Positions 1 through 6,802 of a stretch of 26,775 nt of DNA are shown piece by piece. The notes under the pieces are model-generated. The model worked only from the letters and a program-made list of their open reading frames with translations. It did no database searches and was not told the origin of the DNA. Source of the stretch: Cyanobacteria bacterium TMED177. Its GTDB lineage: Bacteria; Cyanobacteriota; Cyanobacteriia; PCC-6307; Cyanobiaceae. Every line of letters begins with the position of its first letter. The stretch's first letter is position 1. A program made the translations under genes and the position numbers. The stretch lies in the NCBI GenBank assembly GCA_002170825.1, contig NHIA01000018.1:37177-63951 (forward strand), written 5' to 3'.

Positions 1-755
1 CCGATGCAGGCACCGCCGGAGACGGGATTGGAGGAGGTGACGTAGGGATAGGTCCCATGGTCCAGGTCCAGCAGGGTCCCCTGGGCACCCTCAAACAGGA
101 TGTTTTTGCGGTTCCTGGCGGCGTCATGAATGGCGCGGGTGCATTCCACCACGTGTGGAGCCAGCCTTTTGCCGTAGCCCAGATATTCCTGGATCACGGC
201 ATCGGCATCCAATGGTTCAACCGCGTAGATCTCCTGGAGCAGCTGATTCTTTTCCTTGAGGGGGCCTTCCAGGCGGTCCCTCAGCCGCTGTTCATCCAGC
301 AGGTCGATCACGCGGATGCCACTGCGCTGGGATTTGTCGGCGTAGGTGGGGCCGATGCCACGACCGGTGGTGCCGATGCGGCGATCGCCACGTTGCTTTT
401 CCATCGCCAGGTCAAGCAGACGGTGGTACGGCATCGTCACGTGTGCCGTCGACGCCAGTTGCAGGCCTGAGATGTCGATGTCGTTGGCGATGAGCATGTC
501 CAGCTCGCCCAGCATCACCTTGGGATCCACGACGGTTCCCGAGCCGATCAGGCAGATGGTGTCCGGATAAAGAATTCCGGATGGGATCAGATGAAGCTTG
601 AGGACACGCTCGTCCACAACGATGGTGTGGCCAGCATTGACGCCGCCCTGGTAACGCACCACCACATCAGCGGAACGGCTGAGGAGATCGGTGATCTTTC
701 CTTTCCCTTCGTCACCCCACTGAGCTCCGATGACGACAACGTTGGCCAAGGACAC
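1..755 (-). CDS. purA: Adenylosuccinate synthetase, N-terminal part (runs off left edge)
   Basis: PurA condenses IMP with aspartate using GTP to give adenylosuccinate, the first committed step of AMP synthesis in the cytoplasm. The translated minus strand opens with the family signature: a hydrophobic strand, then [11 protein letters not shown], the P-loop-like segment with the catalytic Asp and GTP-binding residues. Further on come GVNAGHT and [14 protein letters not shown], both typical of PurA. About 251 residues are present; the family is usually near 430-440, so the C-terminal part lies outside the window. Start: GTG at 755 is used here; an in-frame TTG at 749, giving (M)ANVVV, fits the family N-terminus equally well. 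It is last in a minus-strand run after proS and psb27, 86 bases downstream of psb27. Two small hairpins abut the start. Confidence 0.95.
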   Translation of the reverse strand, partial: MSLANVVVIGAQWGDEGKGKITDLLSRSADVVVRYQGGVNAGHTIVVDERVLKLHLIPSGILYPDTICLIGSGTVVDPKVMLGELDMLIANDIDISGLQLASTAHVTMPYHRLLDLAMEKQRGDRRIGTTGRGIGPTYADKSQRSGIRVIDLLDEQRLRDRLEGPLKEKNQLLQEIYAVEPLDADAVIQEYLGYGKRLAPHVVECTRAIHDAARNRKNILFEGAQGTLLDLDHGTYPYVTSSNPVSGGACI

Positions 756-756
756 T

Positions 757-788
757 GCGGCCCGAAGCCGCGGATCTGCACAATCCGC
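757..788 (-). promoter_or_regulatory. Two adjoining hairpins in the purA leader
   Basis: Two perfect inverted repeats sit back to back just upstream of purA. The first pairs GCGGC (757-761) with GCCGC (767-771) across a 5-base loop; on the purA strand the loop region contains cUUCGg, a stable tetraloop sequence. The second pairs GCGGAT (770-775) with ATCCGC (783-788) across 7 bases. They share two bases, so both cannot form fully at once. No T-run follows, so they do not look like an intrinsic terminator. No Shine-Dalgarno sequence is visible. A role in purA translation or mRNA processing is possible, but it is inference. Confidence 0.4.
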
Positions 789-841
789 GACTATGTCTGA
801 ACCACTGTCGGTCTGTCAAAGGGGAACGACCGTTTCGGCGT

Positions 842-1267
842 TCAGTTGCCTCGAACGGCGGATTTCTCCGCTTTGCTGAGTTCCTTGGCCAGGCGATCGT
901 GCAGCGCTTCGGGCAACGGGCGATTGGCGTAGGAGGCGTAGTGGCCCGCCAGTGAATTGAGAGCCGTCTGCATGGTGGTGAAGGAGGCGAGTCCGTTCAC
1001 GCGGGGCTGGGGGCGATAGCGGGACATGTAGTCGTTGATCAGAGCCCGGGCCTCGGCTTCCACCTCCGCATGGTTCTCAGCGTCCTGGGGAAGGTCGATC
1101 ACTTCGAGCAGGTTGCGGGACACCGCCACAGTGTCTTCAACGAAGTCACCGCTGAGGCGCGCTTCAGCATCCCCGCTGCAGGCCGTGAGCATCAGGGCGA
1201 GTCCAAGCACCAGTGCAATGGACGCCCTGGACAGCTGCTGGATCAGTCGGGCCAGGGCGGAAAGCAT
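842..1267 (-). CDS. psb27: Photosystem II assembly lipoprotein Psb27
   Basis: Psb27 is a lumenal lipoprotein that binds CP43 in photosystem II assembly and repair intermediates and keeps the manganese cluster site accessible. With the ATG at 1267 the protein is 141 residues. A signal peptide (hydrophobic roughly 16-29) ends in the lipobox LTAC with Cys30 as the predicted lipidated residue. The mature part matches Psb27 as I know it: a short acidic start, then a four-helix-type domain with YVEDT-like SGDFVEDTVAV, RPQPRVNG and SYANRPLPEALHDRL segments. The reading frame stays open 44 codons further upstream into proS, but the lipoprotein signal fixes the start. The gene begins 25 bases after proS, so the two are probably co-transcribed. 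Confidence 0.93.
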   Translation of the reverse strand: MLSALARLIQQLSRASIALVLGLALMLTACSGDAEARLSGDFVEDTVAVSRNLLEVIDLPQDAENHAEVEAEARALINDYMSRYRPQPRVNGLASFTTMQTALNSLAGHYASYANRPLPEALHDRLAKELSKAEKSAVRGN

Positions 1268-1292
1268 GGATTCGAAGAGATTGGCTGGGACT

Positions 1293-3086
1293 TTAAGGGC
1301 GGAGAGAGCTGAGCAGCTTCTCGATCGCGATGGCGTGCGGCAGTTTCTCGACGCTGCGGTCCGACCGACGCACCAGTTCCACCAGACCTTCGGCCGCATC
1401 CCGGCCGATCACGATCCGCCATGGAATTCCGATCAGATCAGCGTCCTTGAACTTCACGCCGGCACGCTCTTTGCGGTCGTCCAGCAGCACATCAACGTTT
1501 GCTTGCTGCAGTGACGCGTAGAGCGCTTCGCCGAGTTGGGTCTGGGTGTCGTCCTGGATGTTCGCGATCACCACGATTGCTTCGAAGGGCGCAATCGCCG
1601 CGGGCCAGCAGATTCCCGCTTCGTCGTGATGCTGCTCAACAGCAGCCTGGGCCAACCGGGAGACGCCGATGCCGTAGCAGCCCATCCAGAAGGGTTCGTC
1701 ACGACCGTTTTCGTTGGTGAAGCAGGCATCGAGAGCCTGGGAATATTTGCGTCCCAGCTGGAAGATGTGGCCCACTTCGATGCCCCGCTTCTCCTGCAGC
1801 GTTGCCGACGGGTTGTGCAGGCAGCGTTCGCCGGCGCGGGCATTGCGTAGATCGTCGGCTTCGGGCGCACCGCCGAAGTCGCTCCAGCGGCAATGGCTGC
1901 GGTGCTGATCCATGGCATTGGCGCCGCAGTGGAACCAATCCAGATCGGTTGCCGTGCTGTCGGCGAGGCGCAGAAACCGTTGGGGCCAGCTGGAGGCCCT
2001 TGCCAAAAGACCGTCGTCCAGATCTGGGCCGATGTAGCCCAGAGGTAGGGCGTCAACACCCTGGCGTCCGAGGTCCTCCGCCGTGATCGGACGGCAATCG
2101 AGGACCCCCTGCTCGACCCGGCGGCTCACGGCATTCGCCAATTTCACCGGATTCAGCTCCTGATCACCGCGCAGCGTCACAAGCAGGGGTTGGTCGCTCC
2201 CATCCTCGAGACGGGCGATGAGAAGCAGCACCTTCACCAGCTGGCTGGGGTGCCAGCCCTGGGAGGCGCAGACCGCGTTGATGCTGGCCTGGCCTGGAGT
2301 CGCGACGATGGATGGCGCGTCGGATTGTGGAGCGGCATCGATGGCGACGGCATCAGAAGCACGCGACACGGCCTTTTCCTGATTGGCGGCGTAATGGCCG
2401 TCATCGCTGATCAGGATCAGGTCTTCCCCAGCCTCCGCCGTCACCATGAATTCCTGGGATGCGGCACCTCCGATGGCACCGCTGTCGGCATCGACAGGTA
2501 CCGCCTCCAATCCACACCGCTGGAACACCCGCCTGTAGGCCTGATCCATCTCTGCATACGTGGCCTGTAGATCGGCCTCGTCGGCATGAAAGGAGTAGGC
2601 GTCCTTCATGATGAATTCACGACCGCGCATCAGACCGAAGCGGGGCCTGATCTCATCCCGGAATTTGGTCTGGATCTGATACAGGTTCACCGGCAGCTGC
2701 CGATAGGAACGCAACATCTCCCCTGCCAGGGTGGTGATCACCTCTTCATGGGTGGGACCGAGGCCGAGTTCGCGGCCCTGGCGATCCTCGAGGTGAAACA
2801 TGATTCCCTCGCCGGCTGTATAGCCCTGCCAGCGACCGCTGCGTTTCCAGAGTTCCGAGGGATGCAGTTGGGGCAGCAGCGTCTCCAGGCCGCCGGCTCG
2901 GTTCATCTCCTCTCGCACGATGGAGGTGATGCGCTGCAGCACCTTCCACATCAAAGGTAGATAGGCATAGATGCCCGAACCGACCCGGCGAATAAAACCT
3001 CCACGTAACAGCAGTTGATGGGAGGTGATCTCAGCTTCCGCTGGCACATCGCGCAACGTCACCAGCATCAGGCGGGAGACGCGCAT
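1293..3086 (-). CDS. proS: Prolyl-tRNA synthetase (bacterial type)
   Basis: This cytoplasmic class II enzyme charges tRNA-Pro with proline. The 597-residue length is normal for the bacterial form. Visible landmarks are the N-terminal class II region with GPTHEE (about 110-115), motif 2 (FRDEIRPRFGLMRGREF, about 142-158), an inserted editing domain in the 220-380 region, and a motif 3 segment near GIGVSRLAQA followed by the anticodon-binding domain with VLLDDRKERAGVKFKDAD near the C-terminus. Start is ATG at 3086; no strong Shine-Dalgarno sequence is seen. It appears to lead a proS-psb27-purA unit. It is divergent from the gene at 3234, with an 11-bp inverted repeat between them. Confidence 0.97.
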   Translation of the reverse strand: MRVSRLMLVTLRDVPAEAEITSHQLLLRGGFIRRVGSGIYAYLPLMWKVLQRITSIVREEMNRAGGLETLLPQLHPSELWKRSGRWQGYTAGEGIMFHLEDRQGRELGLGPTHEEVITTLAGEMLRSYRQLPVNLYQIQTKFRDEIRPRFGLMRGREFIMKDAYSFHADEADLQATYAEMDQAYRRVFQRCGLEAVPVDADSGAIGGAASQEFMVTAEAGEDLILISDDGHYAANQEKAVSRASDAVAIDAAPQSDAPSIVATPGQASINAVCASQGWHPSQLVKVLLLIARLEDGSDQPLLVTLRGDQELNPVKLANAVSRRVEQGVLDCRPITAEDLGRQGVDALPLGYIGPDLDDGLLARASSWPQRFLRLADSTATDLDWFHCGANAMDQHRSHCRWSDFGGAPEADDLRNARAGERCLHNPSATLQEKRGIEVGHIFQLGRKYSQALDACFTNENGRDEPFWMGCYGIGVSRLAQAAVEQHHDEAGICWPAAIAPFEAIVVIANIQDDTQTQLGEALYASLQQANVDVLLDDRKERAGVKFKDADLIGIPWRIVIGRDAAEGLVELVRRSDRSVEKLPHAIAIEKLLSSLRP

Positions 3087-3122
3087 AACGGAACTTTTCC
3101 GAAGAAGCGAGAAGCTATCACC

Positions 3123-3159
3123 GATTCAGACAGGTGCCGATCACGCAACTGTCTGAATC
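3123..3159. promoter_or_regulatory. Perfect 11-bp inverted repeat in the proS upstream region
   Basis: GATTCAGACAG at 3123-3133 is matched exactly by its reverse complement CTGTCTGAATC at 3149-3159, with a 15-base spacer. It lies in the 147-base divergent region between proS (minus) and the HTH-like gene (plus), 37 bases from the proS start and 74 bases from the plus-strand ATG. The arms and spacer suit a bipartite operator bound by a dimer, or a stem in the proS leader RNA. No T-run follows on either strand, which argues against a simple terminator. A smaller inverted repeat, CGGAA-CTT-TTCCG at 3089-3101, sits next to the proS start codon. Confidence 0.55.
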
Positions 3160-3233
3160 CCTGGAAAACCTCTGTGCGGCATGAGTCTCGACTGCTACCG
3201 TCCGCTCAATCCAGACTGTCCTAGTCCCGTCTC

Positions 3234-3698
3234 ATGTTTCCTCGATCGATTGAATCTGTGCCGTCCCACGTTCAATCATCGGTTGAGATTGCGCTGGATC
3301 AAGCGATTTCTTCGTCCAACGCTGAGGCCCTCGTCGGAATTGATGAGGTTCAGAAATCCCTGAACCGTTCCCGTGCATCGGTGTACCGCTACACCAACAC
3401 CGATCCTCGAAACCTGAATCCTCCGTTCAACCCCCGCAAGCTCAATCCGGAATACCGAAGCGATCAGAAAGATCCACTACTGTTTCATCCCAACGAGGTT
3501 GCACGCTTCGCCAAGGATGTTCTTCGCATTAAAGAAGTCACCGTCGAGGTGCTTAATTCCCCCTCGACAGCCACCCAGCAGATGCTTGGAGCCATCCTGG
3601 ATGAGTTGCGGGGCATCCGTTCCCATCTGGAGGGACTTGAGGAGCTCCCCTCCGATTTGGCCTCCCGTCGTGACCGCCAGGACAGGCCTGCTGCGTAA
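3234..3698 (+). CDS. Small conserved-type protein with HTH-like N-terminal segment
   Basis: I recognise no named family with certainty. The 154-residue protein has a segment at about 35-55, GIDEVQKSLNRSRASVYRY, that reads like a MerR-type or recombinase-type helix-turn-helix: a first helix, a turn, then a recognition helix with S-R-A-S-V-Y-R-Y. After it come an Asn/Pro-rich basic stretch (NPPFNPRKLNPEYR, about 62-75), then a wing-like FHPNEVARFAKDVL. A C-terminal amphipathic helix (about 113-140) looks able to form a coiled coil. This order, HTH then dimerisation helix, suits a small DNA-binding regulator; this is inference. It is transcribed divergently from proS, next to an 11-bp inverted repeat that could be its operator. 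Start is the ATG at 3234. Confidence 0.75.
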   Translation: MFPRSIESVPSHVQSSVEIALDQAISSSNAEALVGIDEVQKSLNRSRASVYRYTNTDPRNLNPPFNPRKLNPEYRSDQKDPLLFHPNEVARFAKDVLRIKEVTVEVLNSPSTATQQMLGAILDELRGIRSHLEGLEELPSDLASRRDRQDRPAA

Positions 3699-3736
3699 CG
3701 GACGCATCGATGACAGAATTGGGCGGTACTTCGTGA

Positions 3737-4054
3737 ATGGATGAGAGCACGTTCAACGTGTTCCAGGCCATGGCTTCAGAACCGGTCTCGACTCATCAGG
3801 ACGCCACTTCCGACAACCAGGATCTGGAGGAACCATTCAGTCCGGGCACGCCACGGGTTCTTCTTACTGGTTTGCTGATTGCTGTTGTCAGCATCGCTAC
3901 GCCACTGTTTGCTGTCATTTCCGATCGAGGTCCACTTCCCAGCAGGCTGATCCCCACAGCTCTCGATCGCGATGGATCTCCGTCACCTGTCCCCATCACC
4001 GTCGTCCGGTCTGATCAATCTCCTGGTGGAAATCCCCGCTGGGAGCCGCAATAA
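3737..4054 (+). CDS. Small predicted single-membrane-segment protein overlapping ppa
   Basis: This 105-residue frame starts at ATG 3737 (a second ATG at 3770 is possible). Residues about 41-61 (VLLTGLLIAVVSIATPLFAVI) form one clear hydrophobic helix; the N-terminus is acidic and polar, and the tail is rich in Pro, Ser and Arg. No family is recognised. It overlaps the start of ppa by 83 bases in another frame, and its last 30 or so residues look like low-constraint sequence. It could be a real bitopic protein whose tail has drifted, or a chance frame filling the space between the HTH-like gene and ppa. The membrane helix and lack of any competing gene over 3740-3970 favour a real gene. Confidence 0.45.
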   Translation: MDESTFNVFQAMASEPVSTHQDATSDNQDLEEPFSPGTPRVLLTGLLIAVVSIATPLFAVISDRGPLPSRLIPTALDRDGSPSPVPITVVRSDQSPGGNPRWEPQ

Positions 4055-4481
4055 ATACGAATATTCGCCTGCAGCCGGTGTGATGGTGCTCGAGCGCGTC
4101 ATGCACTCATCGGTTCGTTTCCCGTTCGACTATGGCTTCGTGCCGAACACAAGGGCTCCCGACGGATCTCCCCTTGATGCCCTGGTGATCATGGCCGAAC
4201 CAACCTTTGCGGGATGTCTCATTCGGGCCCGTCCCATCGGACTGCTTGATCTGCAGGATGGTGGCGTCGACGACGCCAAGTTGCTCTGCGTTCCAGATGC
4301 GGATCCTTCTCAGCGGGACATCCGCAGCATTCGCCAGATCGCGCCCTCCCAACTTGAAGAAGTGGCTGAGTTCTTCAGGACTTACAGCAGTTTTGAGGGG
4401 CGGCCACTCAGCGTGAGGGGCTGGCGTGACGCCGATGCCGTGCCTGAGCTGCTGGCTCAATGCATCCCTGCCGAGAGCTGA
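3972..4481 (+). CDS. ppa: Inorganic pyrophosphatase, family I, with altered active-site motif
   Basis: Family I pyrophosphatase hydrolyses PPi in the cytoplasm and pulls biosynthetic reactions forward. The 169-residue length is normal. Against the E. coli enzyme as I recall it, conserved positions are Glu20, Lys28, Glu30, Arg42, Tyr54, Asp64, Asp69, Asp96, Asp101 and Lys103. Two positions differ: the signature reads D-G-S-P-L-D, so the usual middle aspartate (E. coli Asp67) is Ser66, and E. coli Tyr51 corresponds to Phe50. Asp67 is a metal ligand and part of the water-activating centre in E. coli, so this variant is notable. Start ATG at 3972 matches the family N-terminus. It precedes the ferredoxin gene by 71 bases. 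Confidence 0.92.
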   Translation: MDLRHLSPSPSSGLINLLVEIPAGSRNKYEYSPAAGVMVLERVMHSSVRFPFDYGFVPNTRAPDGSPLDALVIMAEPTFAGCLIRARPIGLLDLQDGGVDDAKLLCVPDADPSQRDIRSIRQIAPSQLEEVAEFFRTYSSFEGRPLSVRGWRDADAVPELLAQCIPAES

Positions 4482-4552
4482 TCGGCAAAACAGCCGCGGG
4501 TGACCGGCCAGATGCTTGTAAGTTGGTGCGCACTTGAGACTTCGTACGACCC

Positions 4553-4912
4553 GTGCCCACCATCCGATTTGAGCAGGAAAGCCAGCAGGTTGGGTGCATC
4601 GAGGGGGCAAACCTACGCAAGGCAGCGCTTGACGCCGGCATCAATCCCTACAACGGCGTGAACAACCTGAACAACTGCAGTGGCGTTGGTCAGTGCGGCA
4701 CATGTGTGATGGAGGTTGTGGAAGGGCTCTCCAACCTCTCCCCCCGCAGCGACGTTGAAGAGGTCTATCTGGCTGATCGTCCGGCCAATTTCCGTCTCAG
4801 CTGCCGGACCACTGTTAATGGCGATGTGACCGTCCGCACCCGTCCAGCGGAAGGAGTTGGCAAGGGATCCAACAGCCTGATCGGCGCGATCAAATCGTTG
4901 TTCGGCCGCTGA
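4553..4912 (+). CDS. Plant-type [2Fe-2S] ferredoxin-like protein
   Basis: The 119-residue protein has a ferredoxin fold with the cluster ligands Cys42, Cys48, Cys51 (C-x5-C-x2-C) and Cys84. This spacing differs from photosynthetic PetF, whose first pair is C-x4-C, so it belongs to one of the minor cyanobacterial ferredoxin groups and not to the main electron carrier of photosystem I. The C-terminal tail after residue 98 (GKGSNSLIGAIKSLFGR) is amphipathic and basic and could touch a membrane or partner. Start is GTG at 4553. The stop is followed after 2 bases by the start of an ArsC/Spx-like gene, so the two are very likely co-expressed; the partner is unknown. Confidence 0.9.
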   Translation: MPTIRFEQESQQVGCIEGANLRKAALDAGINPYNGVNNLNNCSGVGQCGTCVMEVVEGLSNLSPRSDVEEVYLADRPANFRLSCRTTVNGDVTVRTRPAEGVGKGSNSLIGAIKSLFGR

Positions 4913-4914
4913 TT

Positions 4915-5280
4915 TTGGCCGGCACCCTCCAGGTTTATTGCTACAGCCGTTGCAGCACCTGCCGCAGGGCCATCGCCTGGCTTGGGGAGCATGGTCTCGA
5001 CCACAACATGACCGACATCACCACCCACCCTCCTTCAAAGGAGCTGCTGCAATCGGCGATTGATCAGCTGGGTGGCCGCAAGCCCCTGTTCAACACGAGT
5101 GGGCAGAGCTACCGCGCCCTGGGTGCTGCAGCGGTTAAGGCCATGTCGGATGCCGAGGCCCTGGATGCTCTGGCCGCCGATGGCCGATTGATCAAACGCC
5201 CGTTTGCTGTTTGCGCCGATGGTGCGGTGCTGATGGGCTTCAAACCCCAGGAGTGGGCGGACCGCCTGCTGGTGAACTGA
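4915..5280 (+). CDS. ArsC/Spx-family thioredoxin-fold protein
   Basis: The 121-residue protein begins with a beta strand followed by CYSRCSTCRRAIAWL, the ArsC/Spx/YffB N-terminal signature, with a CxxC pair (Cys13, Cys16) and an extra Cys9. Later LFNTSGQSYRALG and the RPFAV segment (IKRPFAVCADGAVLMGF) match the YffB/Spx-like branch. Family members include glutaredoxin-coupled arsenate reductases, RNA-polymerase-binding Spx, and uncharacterised YffB proteins; I cannot tell which role applies, and no ars genes are nearby. Start is TTG at 4915, 2 bases after the ferredoxin stop. Its 3' end overlaps the convergent gene at 5240 by 41 bases. Confidence 0.85.
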   Translation: MAGTLQVYCYSRCSTCRRAIAWLGEHGLDHNMTDITTHPPSKELLQSAIDQLGGRKPLFNTSGQSYRALGAAAVKAMSDAEALDALAADGRLIKRPFAVCADGAVLMGFKPQEWADRLLVN

Positions 5281-6748
5281 AGTTCAAGCCATCCAGTTCA
5301 TTGATCAGGGCATCCACGCCGCCCTGGTCGCGCAGCTGCCTGAAGCTGGAACGCTTGAGGTCTTCGAGGAGCGCCGCCAGAAGATTCTGGCTGCGTTCCA
5401 GAACGGGCCCATCCTCGAGAACGCGGGCCAGTTCCTCCCAGAAGCGATCAAGCGCGTCGGTGCCGAGGCCGTCCAGCACCTGATCGCGCTGGCCAAGGCG
5501 ACCACCCGCATTTCGCGACAGATCCAGCAGTGAATCCACCACGCCGGTGGCCAGTTGTCGGCTGAGCTCGGATTCGGCTTTCTGCAGTCCCGGCAATCGC
5601 CGCAGCGTGTCCGATGGCACCTGACTTGTCATGCTCTGCTGCAGGACATGGCTCAGCAGGGCCACCAACTGCGGTCGCAGTGATGGCCCAACCTGGGTGA
5701 GCAGCAGCGGTAACCACAGCCGCAGCAGTTCCAGCAGTTCACGCTGTTCGTTGGCTTCGGTGGTCTGGTGCGTGCAGAAGCCACGGATCCTCTGAGGCAG
5801 CTGGGGTGAGCGAATGATCTGTTGCAAGGCATCCACCACCCGGATGGTGATCACTTCAAACAGCTCGAGCGCCAGCAGAGCCACGACGCCTCGACTGATC
5901 ACGGCCCGCAGCGGTTCCAGTTGGATCAGGCCAGCGCTGGAGAGCCTCTCGGTCACAGGAATGAACCGCAGCAGTCTCCAAAAGGGCAGCAGCAGGGGCA
6001 GATCAATCCAGCGCCGCAGCAGCGCATCCCGCCAGCGGATCGCTGGGTAACGCCGTTTTAGGCGCAGGGTGCGCAGCAGGATGTCAACGAGGAGCAGCAG
6101 CTGGAACGGGGTGTCGATGCGCCAGCTCAGGTCGGTGGGTTGCCCGCTTTCATCGATGCTCCTCCAGTAGTTGATCTCCACCAGCGGCAGGATCTGGCGT
6201 TGCCAGAACAGGCGTTCACGCTCCCAATCCCGGGCGTCGAGATGGGCTGCACTGAGCAGCAGGGAAGCAGACGCGCGGGCGGATTCCAGTCCCGCGTGGG
6301 AACGCAGGCGGTTTTTGATCTTTTCCAGCGCTCCGGTGTTTCCGGAGTTGAGAAACGGGTTGGACTCGATCATCCGCAGCGTCAGCTCCAGTTGCTTGCT
6401 CAGCAGCGGCTCTATGGAATGGCCGGAGGGGCCTGCCTTCAGCAGGGCCTGATCCAGGGCACCGAACTGATCGAGGTAGGCGCGGCTGTCGAGATGCGGC
6501 TCGATTCCCTTGATTCGGTCGTAGGCGGGTGTGATGTTCGGCAGCCACGGCAACGGAACCACCAGCGGCAGGGTTGGCAAGGGATAGAGGTTGCGCTGCA
6601 GCCAGAAGTTGCGCAACGGGATGTAGGAGACATCAAAGATCACCCAGACCAGATTCAGCGCAGCGGCCATGGCGATCAGCTGATCCCAGCGGCGCCAGTG
6701 GTTGGGACGCACGGCGCGATTGAGACCTTGCCAGCGGGGACGGATCAT
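5240..6748 (-). CDS. Uncharacterised predicted membrane protein
   Basis: No family name is recognised. The 502-residue protein has a basic N-terminus, a strong hydrophobic segment at about 23-45, then a soluble helical stretch. More hydrophobic segments lie near 215-226, 249-265 and 286-306, and a Leu-rich amphipathic stretch follows. The C-terminal third is helical and Leu/Arg/Asp-rich, ending in a Pro/Gly tail. The hydrophobic pattern suggests several membrane segments or membrane-surface helices and no obvious catalytic motif. It is divergent from lepB (46 bases between the chosen starts) and overlaps the ArsC-like gene tail to tail. Length and a continuous frame with cyanobacterial codon use support a real gene. 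Confidence 0.85.
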   Translation of the reverse strand: MIRPRWQGLNRAVRPNHWRRWDQLIAMAAALNLVWVIFDVSYIPLRNFWLQRNLYPLPTLPLVVPLPWLPNITPAYDRIKGIEPHLDSRAYLDQFGALDQALLKAGPSGHSIEPLLSKQLELTLRMIESNPFLNSGNTGALEKIKNRLRSHAGLESARASASLLLSAAHLDARDWERERLFWQRQILPLVEINYWRSIDESGQPTDLSWRIDTPFQLLLLVDILLRTLRLKRRYPAIRWRDALLRRWIDLPLLLPFWRLLRFIPVTERLSSAGLIQLEPLRAVISRGVVALLALELFEVITIRVVDALQQIIRSPQLPQRIRGFCTHQTTEANEQRELLELLRLWLPLLLTQVGPSLRPQLVALLSHVLQQSMTSQVPSDTLRRLPGLQKAESELSRQLATGVVDSLLDLSRNAGGRLGQRDQVLDGLGTDALDRFWEELARVLEDGPVLERSQNLLAALLEDLKRSSFRQLRDQGGVDALINELDGLNFSSPAGGPPTPGV

Positions 6749-6783
6749 CGGCAGATCAGCAGACCGCCCAGAGGCTCTGGGCT

Positions 6784-6802
6784 TGACTCCTATCGTGAGT
6801 CA
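6784..6802. promoter_or_regulatory. Inverted repeat across the lepB start
   Basis: TGACTC (6784-6789) and GAGTCA (6797-6802) form a perfect 6-bp inverted repeat with a 7-base spacer. The presumed lepB GTG (6795-6797) lies in the spacer and the right arm. It could be an operator in the short divergent region, or an mRNA hairpin covering the start codon. Chance occurrence is possible for arms this short. Confidence 0.3.

Noticed and set aside
57..800. Plus-strand open frames at the left end
   Set aside because: They lie antisense to purA, whose minus-strand translation is a clear adenylosuccinate synthetase; the plus frames show no family likeness.
1268..1399. 44-codon upstream extension of psb27
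   Set aside because: It overlaps the proS end, and the lipoprotein signal peptide begins at the ATG at 1267.
1536..2960. Several long plus-strand frames
   Set aside because: All are antisense to proS, with composition explained by high GC and codon bias.
4915..5280. Arsenate reductase assignment for the ArsC-like gene
   Set aside because: The fold signature fits the wider ArsC/Spx/YffB group, and no arsR, arsB or acr3 gene is present nearby.
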